Shown here piece by piece: positions 1-8,528 of a stretch of 64,000 nt of DNA. Below the pieces are notes generated by a model that was given only the letters and a program-made list of their open reading frames with translations, did not search any database and was not told where the DNA came from. Position 1 is the first letter of the stretch. Every line of letters starts with the position of its first letter. The stretch is from Bacteroidales bacterium (lineage in GTDB: Bacteria > Bacteroidota > Bacteroidia > Bacteroidales > UBA6680), in NCBI GenBank assembly GCA_025210735.1, contig JAOARD010000043.1, positions 1 to 64,000 on the forward strand. The letters run 5' to 3'. A program made the translations under genes and the position numbers.

Positions 1-117
1 ATGCACAATATAGATCCTTTCAAATGGCTCAGTACCGTTCTTGATAAAATTCCAGATCACAAAATAACAAAGCTGCATGAATTATTCCCACAGAATATTG
101 ACCTGAGAAACGAATAG
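1..117 (+). CDS. IS66-family transposase, C-terminal fragment (cut by window edge)
   Basis: An open frame enters from the left edge and stops at 115-117. The 38 visible residues include NIDPFKWL, DKIPDHKI and KLHELFP. This pattern (acidic-Pro-Trp-Leu, then Ile/Leu-Pro-x-His and a final Leu-Pro) is the one I know from the extreme C-terminus of IS66 TnpC transposases. The Met at position 1 is most likely internal, so the gene is larger and its real start lies outside the window. Whether the upstream part is intact cannot be seen. No insertion-sequence end could be defined with confidence on the right side. Confidence 0.6.
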   Translation: MHNIDPFKWLSTVLDKIPDHKITKLHELFPQNIDLRNE

Positions 118-140
118 GGTGTAGTTTATCGGGTGGTTAC

Positions 141-165
141 GACCAACCAAACTTTGGTACAGAGC
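141..165 (+). repeat. 25-bp direct repeat, copy 1
   Basis: This 25-bp stretch recurs exactly and in the same orientation at 537-561. Its centre is the 13-bp palindrome ACCAAACTTTGGT. It lies 24 bases after the IS66 transposase stop codon. The 396-bp spacing and identical sequence suggest a duplication or an element end. Confidence 0.7.
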
Positions 166-536
166 TTCTGGTACTCAAATATGAGATATTCAATTATTAT
201 TTTGAACCTAGTGTAGAAGATGATACCTGTTTCTTAACGGCTCAAGAATTATTGGTAACAGTTTGTTATAACGAGTGGTACTGTTGCTAAAAGAGCTTTG
301 TGATCGAATTTGGTTGGTGCTTGTAATGGTCAATCAAATGCTCTGCTTTTACTGTGTTCCGGATAAAATCTACCAGCAAATAATTATGGTTATGCAAAGT
401 GTTAATCTGATTACAGCACATTGCAAAATATTGAATAGGACATTATGTTGCAGTAGATATCATCATACACCATTATTTAGAGCCTATAATATTTAGGAAG
501 AGCTTGTAAACAGTGAATTATCAGGAATAAGAACCA

Positions 537-561
537 GACCAACCAAACTTTGGTACAGAGC
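537..561 (+). repeat. 25-bp direct repeat, copy 2
   Basis: Exact second copy of the repeat at 141-165, including the ACCAAACTTTGGT palindrome. It ends 24 bases before the terminator-like hairpin of the minus-strand methyltransferase gene. Confidence 0.7.
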
Positions 562-584
562 ATCCATTATGCGACAAAACAGCA

Positions 585-613
585 TAAAAAAGCCGGAGTT
601 TTGATATCCGGCT
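585..613 (-). terminator. Rho-independent terminator of the RsmI-like gene
   Basis: Read on the minus strand, AGCCGG pairs with CCGGCT (608-613 with 591-596) around an 11-base loop and is followed by a run of T (complement of 585-590). It lies 11 bases past the stop codon of the minus-strand gene at 625. Confidence 0.75.
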
Positions 614-624
614 AATATAATTGG

Positions 625-1356
625 CTAATCTTTTTTGATAAGAAATATCGTTGGAACCTTATGAATATTTGGAATATCATTTTTCCACTCTTTTATAGTT
701 TTGGTTTTTATGAATTCACTCTTTTGCGTAATATTTGATGCTACACATAATCTTGTATTGCCAGCACAATTTTCTAAAATGTCAGTTAAAAGATGTTGAT
801 TACGATATGGTGTTTCTATAAAAACCTGAGTCTGATTATGACTTGTTGATAGTTGCTCAAGTTGTCTCAATCGTTTTATTCTATCTCCTTTTTTGGCTGG
901 AATATACCCTACAAATGCAAAGTTCTGACCATTCATACCAGATGCCATTACAGACATAAGAATAGATGAAGGACCAACAAGTGGAGCAACAGTTATATTC
1001 ATTGTATGAGCAATTGCAACTACATCGGCTCCAGGATCTGCAACTCCGGGAACTCCTGCTTCAGAGATAATACCAATATTTTCGCCTTTATCAATTACGT
1101 TCAGAAATGAACGTAACTCCTCTGCTTTTGTATGTTTATTAAGAGTATAAAATGTAAGATCATCTATCTTATTATCAATCTTCATTTTGCTAATGTATCG
1201 TCTGGCACTTCTTATATTCTCTACAATATAGTGCTTTGTTACATTCATGATATCTCTTACATGTGTTGGAATAACTTCATGTACCGGATTATCACCAAGT
1301 GTAGTTGGAATAAGATAAAGTACACCTCTCTCCATATTATTTAATGTATTAGTCAT
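625..1356 (-). CDS. Tetrapyrrole-methylase-fold SAM-dependent methyltransferase, RsmI-like
   Basis: The protein has the TP-methylase (RsmI/CbiF-like) fold. The N-terminal strand LYLIPTTLGD is followed by the SAM-binding loop EAGVPGVADPGADVVAIA and the VGPSS motif. It then has the GYIP and ETPYRN segments found in RsmI, which methylates the 2'-OH of C1402 in 16S rRNA. At about 243 residues it is shorter than E. coli RsmI and resembles a short Bacteroidetes paralogue, so rRNA C1402 is a likely but unproven substrate. An upstream in-frame TTG at 1384-1386 falls against a TAGCTTTG -7 box (1374-1381) and cannot be the start. The ATG at 1354-1356 is preferred; the ATG at 1333-1335, directly before ERGVLYLIP, is an equally reasonable alternative. 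It is divergent from the permease at 1474. Confidence 0.85.
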   Translation of the reverse strand: MTNTLNNMERGVLYLIPTTLGDNPVHEVIPTHVRDIMNVTKHYIVENIRSARRYISKMKIDNKIDDLTFYTLNKHTKAEELRSFLNVIDKGENIGIISEAGVPGVADPGADVVAIAHTMNITVAPLVGPSSILMSVMASGMNGQNFAFVGYIPAKKGDRIKRLRQLEQLSTSHNQTQVFIETPYRNQHLLTDILENCAGNTRLCVASNITQKSEFIKTKTIKEWKNDIPNIHKVPTIFLIKKD

Positions 1357-1373
1357 CTTTTTAATAATTTGCA

Positions 1374-1381
1374 CAAAGCTA
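1374..1381 (-). promoter_or_regulatory. Bacteroidetes -7 promoter element for the RsmI-like gene
   Basis: On the minus strand the sequence reads TAGCTTTG, an exact match to TAnnTTTG. It lies 18 bases before the ATG at 1356, which rules out the longer reading frame. No clear -33 TTG was found at standard spacing. Confidence 0.6.
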
Positions 1382-1473
1382 ACCAATTATTCAATTTTTA
1401 GATACTGCAATCATACAATAAATAAACCTTAACCAGATTTTGTTGTTATCTGTGTGATTAAACAGTTACAGCA

Positions 1474-2385
1474 ATGAGATTTTTATTAAATATTATCAAA
1501 AACAGAAACAGTGTACTTGTTCTTGCACTTATATGTGGATTTATTTTTGGACAGCACTCAACCATTTTTAAGCCCTATACCTTATACATACTTGCTCTTG
1601 TAATGATATTCTCTATGACAGGTATGCGTAGCAAAGACTTTTTTCCGATTAAGAGAGTTGTAAAACCAGTTGTTTGGGGATCGTTTCTTAACTATATAAT
1701 ATTTGGTATTGTAGTATTAACATTAGCATACTTTATTGTGCCCGACTCTGAATTGTTTTTAGGCTTTGTAGTTATCGTTGCAGCACCACCAGGAGTGGCT
1801 GTTATACCATTTACACACATGCTTAAAGGAGATGTAAACTACTCTATACTTGGTGTGTTTGGGGCTTTTTTAGCATCTATATTTATGGCTCCAATAATAA
1901 TCGGATTGTTTACTGAATCAGGGACAATAAGCCCGATGGTTCTATTTGTGCTAATGGTTAAACTGATTATTGTCCCTCTTATAATTTCGCGTTTTCTGTT
2001 GCATAAATCTGTTATAAAAGGTGTAGAAAAAGTCAGAGGTAAGATTGTTGACTGGGGATTTGGCTTAATCATATTTACTGCAGTAGGATTGAATAGAGAT
2101 GTATTTTTTGACAATTTTGATATTATAGCCCGTATTACCGTTGTTCTTGCTCTTGCAACATTTGGATTAGGTTTTGTTTACAGACGTTTTATATCGTTAC
2201 TATTTCGTGATAAAACGGTGATAATATCGCATGTATTACTTGCTACAATTAAGAGTTCTGGCTTTTCTGTTGTAACTGCATTCTCTCTGTTTGGGAAAAA
2301 GGCAGCAATACCTTCTGCGGTATTAGCGGTAATTGTATTATTATATTTACTATATTACATCTTTATTCAAGCAAAAAAAAGATAA
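1474..2385 (+). CDS. Bile acid:sodium symporter (BASS/SBF)-type membrane permease
   Basis: A 303-residue integral membrane protein with about nine or ten hydrophobic segments. The stretch FVVIVAAPPGVAVIPFTHMLKGDVNYSI resembles the crossover region of the SBF/BASS superfamily (bile acid:Na+ symporters and Acr3 relatives), in which a Pro-rich loop binds sodium. The substrate cannot be read from sequence; organic anions are the usual cargo of the family. The stop codon is two bases from the TTG start of the metallohydrolase gene, so the two genes are probably co-transcribed. Confidence 0.75.
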   Translation: MRFLLNIIKNRNSVLVLALICGFIFGQHSTIFKPYTLYILALVMIFSMTGMRSKDFFPIKRVVKPVVWGSFLNYIIFGIVVLTLAYFIVPDSELFLGFVVIVAAPPGVAVIPFTHMLKGDVNYSILGVFGAFLASIFMAPIIIGLFTESGTISPMVLFVLMVKLIIVPLIISRFLLHKSVIKGVEKVRGKIVDWGFGLIIFTAVGLNRDVFFDNFDIIARITVVLALATFGLGFVYRRFISLLFRDKTVIISHVLLATIKSSGFSVVTAFSLFGKKAAIPSAVLAVIVLLYLLYYIFIQAKKR

Positions 2386-2387
2386 GG

Positions 2388-3149
2388 TTGAAAGTAACAT
2401 TCTTAGGTACAGGAACATCACAGGGGGTGCCTGTTATAGCATGTAAATGCGATGTCTGTTTGTCTGGTAATCATAAAGATAAACGACTTCGTACATCTGC
2501 ACTTATTGAGGTTGATGGTAAAAGGTTTCTTATTGATATAGGACCTGATTTTCGTCAGCAGATGCTGAGTGCCGGTGTTGATAATATTGATGCTGTACTG
2601 TTGACACATGAACATCATGATCATGTAGGTGGATTGGATGATGTGAGAGCTTTTAATTTTATAAATAAGGCACCAGTAGATTTTTATGCAGATATAAGAG
2701 TGCTTGAATATCTGCAATCGACATTCTCATATGCATTTGGAGAGAATAAATATCCGGGAGCACCAAATATAAATCTGCATGAAATTGATGACGATATATT
2801 CACAATTGATGATGTACGTTTTACTAGAATAAAAGGCTTTCACTACAGATTACCAATATCTGGTTTTAGGGTTGGCGATTTTGCTTACCTTACAGATTTT
2901 AACTACATATCAGATGAAGAGAAGGAGAAGCTTTTTGGTGTAAAATACCTTGTTATTAATGCACTGCGCAAGCAGAAACATATATCTCACTTTTCATTAC
3001 CAGAATCGCTTAAGCTCATTAAGGAGATTAGTCCTAAAAAAGCATACCTTACGCACCTGTCGCATCAGATGGGATTACATGATGAGGTTAGTAAAATATT
3101 GCCAGATAATGTAGAGATTGCGTATGATGGATTGGTTATTGATTTTTAA
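2388..3149 (+). CDS. MBL-fold metallohydrolase, PhnP-like
   Basis: Metallo-beta-lactamase fold phosphodiesterase of 253 residues. It opens with FLGTGTSQGVP, followed by a CxCxxC knuckle (C19, C21, C24) like the structural zinc site of PhnP. The active-site motif HEHHDH follows at residues 74-79. PhnP hydrolyses phosphoribosyl 1,2-cyclic phosphate; many homologues outside phosphonate operons have unknown substrates, and no phn genes are nearby. Translation starts at TTG (2388-2390), two bases after the permease stop; MKVTFLGTG is the natural N-terminus. Its last 14 bases overlap the convergent MFS gene. Confidence 0.85.
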   Translation: MKVTFLGTGTSQGVPVIACKCDVCLSGNHKDKRLRTSALIEVDGKRFLIDIGPDFRQQMLSAGVDNIDAVLLTHEHHDHVGGLDDVRAFNFINKAPVDFYADIRVLEYLQSTFSYAFGENKYPGAPNINLHEIDDDIFTIDDVRFTRIKGFHYRLPISGFRVGDFAYLTDFNYISDEEKEKLFGVKYLVINALRKQKHISHFSLPESLKLIKEISPKKAYLTHLSHQMGLHDEVSKILPDNVEIAYDGLVIDF

Positions 3150-4302
3150 CAGTTCTGATAAACAGTATTAATGAAATCAATCCGGTAATAAGAGTAAACA
3201 ATCCTGATAAAATAATTGCAGTACCTAATGAGTATTTATCGGTTAACCATCCTAATAGCGGACCTGTAATTGAGAATATAATTCGTATAACAAAATTACG
3301 TACAGATAGTACAGTTGCTCTTACATCCGATTCGCAATTACGGTTAATGTAATCTTTTAGTACCGGAGTGGCAATGCCCCGTACCAGATAGAATATAAAT
3401 AGTATAGATATTGCCCAATATGCCTGAAAAATACCTGTTGCAATAAAACATATACCAATAGCAACAATTATCATTGTTGTTAATCTGTTCTGACCAAACT
3501 TCTGATCTAGTTTAAAAGCCTTAATAGCAGTTAAACCTACCGAAAGATTTAGCAGAGTCCACAGTATACCGTACATTGTGAGTGGCAAATCTATAGCTTT
3601 AAAATATGGTTGAACAAACCATGCCATTGTGAGTGTAGAGCTACCAATAATTGATGATATTATTATGTTCCATCTGAGAGTCTTATTATCGCCCAAAGCA
3701 TATCTTACAATCCTGAGGATATCCTTAAAGCCGGCTTTTCTGTTTTTGGCATTCTTATAAGGTTCAGTTAGTGTTATTGCTGCAGGTATAGCGATAAATG
3801 CAATTGCTGCTTGTGCTATGTATGGTGTATGTAGCGATATTGTAGCAAGAAGACCTCCTACAATACCTGCCGCAGCTTCGGCAAAGTTTCCTATAGATAT
3901 TGTTAGACCTTCGTATTTTGCATAATCATTCTCTCTGTTATTTGCTTTAAGAGAGTCGTATAGTAATGCAGAATCGGAGCCTGATATAAAACTCTGCCCT
4001 ATACCAAGAATTATCTCTGCAACCAGAAAACCCCAGAAATTATAAGAGAAACAGTATATGAGAAAACCCATAAAACCCAGTATACTGCCTATAACCATAG
4101 TCTTTTTTCTACCAAGAACATCGGCAAAGTAACCTGATGGTATCTCAAGTGCAACAATAGCAACAGAGTATATACCTTGCAGAAGAAAAACATGCTTCAT
4201 GCTTAAGCCATTTTCCTGATAAAAGAGTACCACAATTGGCATAATAAGCATGAACCACTTGGCTGTCTTAATAATATATAATTTGTAGATATTACTCAGC
4301 AT
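3136..4302 (-). CDS. MFS transporter
   Basis: A major facilitator superfamily protein of about 388 residues with twelve predicted helices. The loop 2-3 signature appears as GYFADVLGRKKTM, and a second half-repeat signature LLGWLTDKYSLG is near the C-terminus. The substrate is unknown; drug/metabolite efflux is usual for this size. A longer frame beginning with TTG at 4315-4317 is unlikely because that TTG is part of a TATATTTG -7 box. The ATG at 4300-4302 (MLSNIYKLYI) is chosen. It converges on the metallohydrolase gene with a 14-bp overlap. Confidence 0.85.
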   Translation of the reverse strand: MLSNIYKLYIIKTAKWFMLIMPIVVLFYQENGLSMKHVFLLQGIYSVAIVALEIPSGYFADVLGRKKTMVIGSILGFMGFLIYCFSYNFWGFLVAEIILGIGQSFISGSDSALLYDSLKANNRENDYAKYEGLTISIGNFAEAAAGIVGGLLATISLHTPYIAQAAIAFIAIPAAITLTEPYKNAKNRKAGFKDILRIVRYALGDNKTLRWNIIISSIIGSSTLTMAWFVQPYFKAIDLPLTMYGILWTLLNLSVGLTAIKAFKLDQKFGQNRLTTMIIVAIGICFIATGIFQAYWAISILFIFYLVRGIATPVLKDYINRNCESDVRATVLSVRNFVIRIIFSITGPLLGWLTDKYSLGTAIILSGLFTLITGLISLILFIRTVKNQ

Positions 4303-4314
4303 AGGTTTTTGCTG

Positions 4315-4322
4315 CAAATATA
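4315..4322 (-). promoter_or_regulatory. -7 promoter element of the MFS gene
   Basis: The minus strand reads TATATTTG, an exact TAnnTTTG match, 13 bases before the ATG at 4302. It decides the start of the MFS gene. Confidence 0.6.
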
Positions 4323-4438
4323 TCTGTTACCAATTTAATATTCCCGGTTTTTGAGAATCAATTTTGCTTTTACAGCTAAGAATATGATTATATAAACTAT
4401 TGCATGTAAATTAAAAATGCATTTCTTTGTATAGTATT

Positions 4439-4512
4439 CGGGGTGTAGCGCAGTCCGGTAGCGTACTTGCATGGGGTGCAAGTGGTCGCAGGTTCAAATC
4501 CTGTCACCCCGA
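4439..4512 (+). tRNA. tRNA-Pro (GGG anticodon)
   Basis: A 74-nt cloverleaf. Acceptor stem CGGGGTG (4439-4445) pairs with CACCCCG (4505-4511), with discriminator A at 4512. The anticodon stem CTTGC/GCAAG encloses the loop ATGGGGT with anticodon GGG. The T arm is GCAGG-TTCAAAT-CCTGT. CCA is not encoded. A terminator hairpin follows immediately. Confidence 0.95.
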
Positions 4513-4514
4513 CA

Positions 4515-4551
4515 AAGCCATTCTATTGTTAATTTAAGAATGGCTTAACTT
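4515..4551 (+). terminator. Hairpin after tRNA-Pro
   Basis: AAGCCATTCT (4515-4524) pairs perfectly with AGAATGGCTT (4537-4546) two bases after the tRNA. The downstream T-run is weak (AACTTATT), so it could serve processing as well as termination. Confidence 0.55.
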
Positions 4552-4655
4552 ATTAATAAACACAATACAGCTGGTTCTGACATTTACAATTGATACAACT
4601 ATATATGCAGATGTTATCAGCTACCTTTAGGCCTTAAAATTTATAGTGTACAGAT

Positions 4656-6446
4656 ATGAAGAAACAGCAGTTAATAGATATTTATAGCGAGCATATTAGT
4701 AATTATGATAAGGAGTTAAACCGAAGAAAGCGACAGCGTAATCTGATAACACTTTTTAAGCTATTATCGTTTGCTGGTATACTGTATACTTTTTACCTGT
4801 TTGTATCGGCAACTAATACAGAGATGTTATATCTCAGTATAGGGCTTTTGGCAACTTTTATTGTACTTACTATTATAGATACCAGAGTGGTTAGTTATAT
4901 AAATATGCTAAAGGCTCTTATAAGGTGCAATAAAACAGAGATTAATTATCTGTATAATGATTTTACCGATTTAGACAGAGGCGATAAGTATATTGATGCA
5001 ACTCATAACTACACATCTGATCTTGATATATTTGGTGAGGAGTCCGTTTTTCAGGCAATTAACAGAACTGTAACATACAGAGGAGCAGATAAGCTTGCCG
5101 GATTTCTGTCAAACCCATCTGTTACAGCAGAGCAGATAAAAGAGAGACAAGATGCTATTGCTGAATTATCGGAAGATTTGGAGTGGAGGCATATGTTTTG
5201 TGCTACAGGTATGGTAAATAAGGTATCGGAGTTTGATGATGATGTTATTGACAGATGGCAGGATAACAGAGATATTTCTGATTCGCCCTTAATAAAATAT
5301 ATGCTATATCTGTTTAATATCTTAACACCAATTGTGTTGGCAGGAGTAATATTCTCTTTTGTGTCAATACACATTTTTATCTTCTTATTTCTTCTGCAGC
5401 TTTTTATTACTGTACTGTTTCTGCGTCGTGTAAACAGGCTTCATCGTGAGCTCGATGGTTTTGTAAAGTCTGTAGGTAACTACTATAATCTTATTAAACT
5501 TATCAATAATAGATCGTTTACAACTGGTTTGCTAAAGCAGATTAAGGCTAAACTGTTTAGAGAAGATAATACACTTAACGCATTTTATCAGTTAAAGCGA
5601 TTATTAGGTGCGTTTGATCAGCGAGGCAATGTACTTGTGGCATTCCTTTTTAATGGGTTGTTTATGAGAGATATTCATACAATGTTAAGACTTAACAAGT
5701 GGAAAGCGAGATATCTTGATAAGATAAATAACTGGATTGAGCAGGTGAGTAGTATTGATTCATTAATAAGTATGGCTAACTACAGATACAATCATCCTGA
5801 ATTTAGTGTACCGGATATATCAGATAATGCAATAATAAAAGCAGAATCATTAGGGCATCCGCTTTTACGTAACGATGAGATGGTAACAAACGATTTTGGT
5901 GTAGAGTCTGTGAATAACATATTTATTGTTACAGGAGCTAATATGGCGGGTAAAAGTACCTTTCTTAGAGCTGTTGGTGTTAATATGGTTCTGGCTCTTT
6001 CTGGTAACGTTGTTTGTAGTGGTAAATTTGAGTTTAAACCAATATCTATCTTCTCTAGTATGAGAACTACTGATAATCTGGCAAAAGGCAGATCATATTT
6101 TCATGCAGAACTGTTAAGGCTTAAGCAACTTATAAACGAGGCTGAAAAGGGACAACCTCTTTTTGTTATTCTTGATGAGATGCTTAAAGGTACAAACTCA
6201 AAGGATAAACTTAACGGATCTGTTAAGTTTCTGAAGCGTATATTAGAACTCCCTATCTCAGGCTTGGTTGCAACGCACGATCTTGCAATAGGAAAACTAA
6301 ACAATGAATATCCTGATAACTTTATAAATGTCTGTTTTGAGATAGAACATGTTGATGACAATATTATATACGACTATAAACTTAAACCAGGTGTAAGTAA
6401 AACTATGAATGCATCAATATTGATGGATAAGATGGGACTGTTATAA
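4656..6446 (+). CDS. Membrane-anchored MutS-like ATPase
   Basis: A 596-residue protein whose C-terminal half is a MutS domain V ATPase. Walker A GANMAGKST lies at residues 427-435, followed by the RTTDNLAKGRSYFHAE segment and Walker B LFVILDE near residue 505, then the ATHD switch. The N-terminal mismatch-recognition and connector domains of MutS are absent. In their place are two hydrophobic helices near residues 33-75 and two more near 213-255, so the protein should sit in the inner membrane. Proteins of this layout occur widely in Bacteroidetes but I know of no assigned function. Mismatch repair itself is unlikely. It stands alone between tRNA-Pro and the hydG locus. Confidence 0.85.
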   Translation: MKKQQLIDIYSEHISNYDKELNRRKRQRNLITLFKLLSFAGILYTFYLFVSATNTEMLYLSIGLLATFIVLTIIDTRVVSYINMLKALIRCNKTEINYLYNDFTDLDRGDKYIDATHNYTSDLDIFGEESVFQAINRTVTYRGADKLAGFLSNPSVTAEQIKERQDAIAELSEDLEWRHMFCATGMVNKVSEFDDDVIDRWQDNRDISDSPLIKYMLYLFNILTPIVLAGVIFSFVSIHIFIFLFLLQLFITVLFLRRVNRLHRELDGFVKSVGNYYNLIKLINNRSFTTGLLKQIKAKLFREDNTLNAFYQLKRLLGAFDQRGNVLVAFLFNGLFMRDIHTMLRLNKWKARYLDKINNWIEQVSSIDSLISMANYRYNHPEFSVPDISDNAIIKAESLGHPLLRNDEMVTNDFGVESVNNIFIVTGANMAGKSTFLRAVGVNMVLALSGNVVCSGKFEFKPISIFSSMRTTDNLAKGRSYFHAELLRLKQLINEAEKGQPLFVILDEMLKGTNSKDKLNGSVKFLKRILELPISGLVATHDLAIGKLNNEYPDNFINVCFEIEHVDDNIIYDYKLKPGVSKTMNASILMDKMGLL

Positions 6447-6531
6447 AATGTAGTTATATATCAATAGTTTTCTATTGTGATTTGAATAACAAAAAAAGAG
6501 GATAATATTGTTGTAATAGTAAAATAGTTGT

Positions 6532-6539
6532 TACTTTTG
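6532..6539 (+). promoter_or_regulatory. -7 promoter element of the TM1266-hydG operon
   Basis: TACTTTTG matches TAnnTTTG exactly. It leaves a leader of about 80 nt before the ATG at 6624, which is preceded by GGAGGATC, an unusually good Shine-Dalgarno for this genome. Confidence 0.55.
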
Positions 6540-6623
6540 TAAAGTACTGAGGGAAGGATGTTCTGACCCAAAGTGATTTATAAATTAATTGTTAACTTAA
6601 TCTGATCCGGAGGATCTTAACTG

Positions 6624-6872
6624 ATGGAAAAGAGAATGGGTGGTATTATAATCCTTGTTGAGAACAAGGATATAGTTGAGGAGTTGAATAAAATTATTAC
6701 TCTTCACGGAAATCTCATCATTGCCCGACAGGGTATCCCTATAAATGGTAAAGGAATAAGTGTAATCTCGCTGGTTATCGAAGGATCAACCGATGAGGTG
6801 GGCTCTCTTACCGGTAAATTAGGTCGTCTTAAAGGGGTTCAGGTTAAATCAGTTTTAGTAAAAAATAGTTAG
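6624..6872 (+). CDS. Iron-only hydrogenase system regulator, TM1266 family
   Basis: An 82-residue ACT-like protein. It shows the alternating strand pattern RMGGIIILVEN, ISVISLVIEGSTDEVGSLTGKLGRLKGVQVKSVLV characteristic of the TM1266/NikR-C-like family that accompanies hydrogenase maturation genes. The family is called a putative regulator but has no DNA-binding domain, so its role is unsettled. The adjacent hydG gene, 87 bases downstream on the same strand, supports the assignment. An internal Met (MGGIII) is a possible alternative start, but the GGAGG at 6608-6612 fits the ATG at 6624. Confidence 0.85.
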   Translation: MEKRMGGIIILVENKDIVEELNKIITLHGNLIIARQGIPINGKGISVISLVIEGSTDEVGSLTGKLGRLKGVQVKSVLVKNS

Positions 6873-6880
6873 GAATATTT

Positions 6881-6907
6881 CTGTAATGTACACTTACTGC
6901 ATTACAG
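6881..6907 (+). repeat. Inverted repeat between the TM1266-family gene and hydG
   Basis: CTGTAATG (6881-6888) and CATTACAG (6900-6907) are perfect 8-bp arms around 11 bases, in the 87-bp gap between the two genes. There is no T-run, so it is either an operator or an RNA hairpin that sets the ratio of the two products. Confidence 0.45.
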
Positions 6908-6959
6908 GCTTAATCTGTATATAGCTATTGTTGTATGCCGATTACAAAAACAGGATATT

Positions 6960-8396
6960 ATGAAATTTAATCCGGAGAAGTGTAGGATAGAAGACGTGCC
7001 AATGCAGCCTTTTATCGATAAAGATGAGATTTGGGATCTGATAAATAATACCAAATCTGAAAGAGAAGAGGTTCTTGCAGTTATTAATAAATCGCTTAAT
7101 AAAGAGCGTCTTACAATGCGTGAGGTTGCCGTACTTATTAATGCTGATGATCCTGAACTTATTGAGGAGATTAAAAAAGGTGCACGCACACTTAAAGAGC
7201 GTGTTTATGGTAACAGAATTGTTCTTTTTGCCCCTCTTTATGTAGGTAATAAATGCTCAAATAACTGTACTTACTGTGGTTTCAGAAGTACAAATAAAGA
7301 TGCTGTACGCCAAACGCTAAATAATCCGCAGCTTATTCGTGAGGTAGAGGCTCTTGAGGAGAGCGGACAGAAACGTCTGATTCTTGTTTACGGAGAGCAC
7401 AGAGACTATTCGCCGGAGTATATTGCAGAGAGTGTTCGTACTGTATATAAGGTAAAGAAAGGTAATGGTGAGATACGCAGGGTTAATATAAATGCTGCGC
7501 CTCTTGATATAGAAGGATTTAAAACAGTAGGAGAGGCTGGTATTGGAACATATCAGATCTTTCAGGAGACATATCATCCTGATCATTATAAGAGATTTCA
7601 TTTAGGTGGAAAGAAAGCAGATTATGACTACAGACTTACCGGGCTTGACAGAGCTCAGGAAGCCGGAGTTGATGATGTTGGTATAGGTGCTCTTTTTGGA
7701 CTGTATGACTGGCGTTTTGAGGTGCTGGGACTTGTACGCCATACAAATCACCTTGAGGCTTGTTACAATGTTGGGCCACATACAATATCGTTCCCGCGTA
7801 TAACAGATGCTTCAGGACTGGATATAACAGATGAGTATTTTGTTTCTGACCAAGAGTTTACTCGTTTGGTAGCTATACTTAGGTTGGCAGTACCATATAC
7901 AGGACTTATTCTAACAGCCCGTGAGCCAGAGAGTATACGTAGAGAGGTTATGAGCTACGGAGTATCGCAGATTGATGGTGGTACAAAGATAGAACTTGGT
8001 GCATACTCTGATACTGTTAACGATGATCAGAACCTGAACAGAGAGCAGTTTATGATTAATGATGATCGTTCACTTGGCGATGTTATTGAGGAGCTGCTTG
8101 AGGATGGTTATCTTCCGTCGTTCTGTACAGCTTGTTACCGTAACGGACGTACAGGAGAGCATTTTATGGAGTTTTCGGTTCCGGGATTTATAAAAACATA
8201 CTGCTCGCCTAATGCAATGCTTACACTTGCTGAGTATATTATGGATTATGCAAATGAACGTGTTGCTAAAATGGGATGGGATGTAATAGATAAGAATATT
8301 AAAGATCTGGAGGGTAAAGTAGAGCCACGCATAATAGATCAGTTAAAAGAGAAGATAGAGCTTATTAAGCAAGGGGAGAGAGATCTTTATTTCTAA
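6960..8396 (+). CDS. hydG: [FeFe] hydrogenase H-cluster radical SAM maturase HydG
   Basis: Radical SAM tyrosine lyase of 478 residues. It cleaves tyrosine to make the CO and cyanide ligands of the [FeFe]-hydrogenase H-cluster. The SAM cluster motif CX3CX2C is present at C99, C103 and C106 (CSNNCTYC). The C-terminal auxiliary cluster motif CX2CX22C is complete at C389, C392 and C415. Length and motifs agree with functional HydG rather than ThiH, which lacks that C-terminal pattern. hydE, hydF and the hydrogenase itself are not in this window. A strong terminator follows. Confidence 0.95.
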   Translation: MKFNPEKCRIEDVPMQPFIDKDEIWDLINNTKSEREEVLAVINKSLNKERLTMREVAVLINADDPELIEEIKKGARTLKERVYGNRIVLFAPLYVGNKCSNNCTYCGFRSTNKDAVRQTLNNPQLIREVEALEESGQKRLILVYGEHRDYSPEYIAESVRTVYKVKKGNGEIRRVNINAAPLDIEGFKTVGEAGIGTYQIFQETYHPDHYKRFHLGGKKADYDYRLTGLDRAQEAGVDDVGIGALFGLYDWRFEVLGLVRHTNHLEACYNVGPHTISFPRITDASGLDITDEYFVSDQEFTRLVAILRLAVPYTGLILTAREPESIRREVMSYGVSQIDGGTKIELGAYSDTVNDDQNLNREQFMINDDRSLGDVIEELLEDGYLPSFCTACYRNGRTGEHFMEFSVPGFIKTYCSPNAMLTLAEYIMDYANERVAKMGWDVIDKNIKDLEGKVEPRIIDQLKEKIELIKQGERDLYF

Positions 8397-8426
8397 AAGG
8401 TACACCTTGCTATATATATTGGTACA

Positions 8427-8475
8427 AACAGACCGGAAACACTTATTATATGGTATGCCGGTCTGTTTTGTTTTA
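8427..8475 (+). terminator. Terminator of hydG
   Basis: AACAGACCGG (8427-8436) pairs perfectly with CCGGTCTGTT (8458-8467) and is followed by TTGTTTT, 31 bases after the hydG stop. Confidence 0.8.
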
Positions 8476-8528
8476 TCAATATTGTAATTTATTACCTGTT
8501 TAACATGTTTCTTCATTCTCTTTTATAA

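Larger units (their letters stand above)
118..584. other. Decayed intergenic DNA after the IS66 fragment
   Basis: No convincing gene is visible on either strand. A frame of about 55 codons covering roughly 120-290 and a 73-codon frame at 275-496 are open, but neither has a recognisable domain, a credible start context or normal composition. The only structure is the pair of 25-bp direct repeats described separately. The stretch most likely holds remnants of mobile DNA. Confidence 0.4.

Noticed and set aside
275..496. 73-codon open frame after the IS66 fragment
   Set aside because: Cys/Leu/Met-rich low-quality composition, no promoter or start context and no recognisable domain; it lies in decayed DNA.
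2388..3149. phn (phosphonate) operon
   Set aside because: Only a PhnP-like metallohydrolase is present; no C-P lyase genes are nearby.
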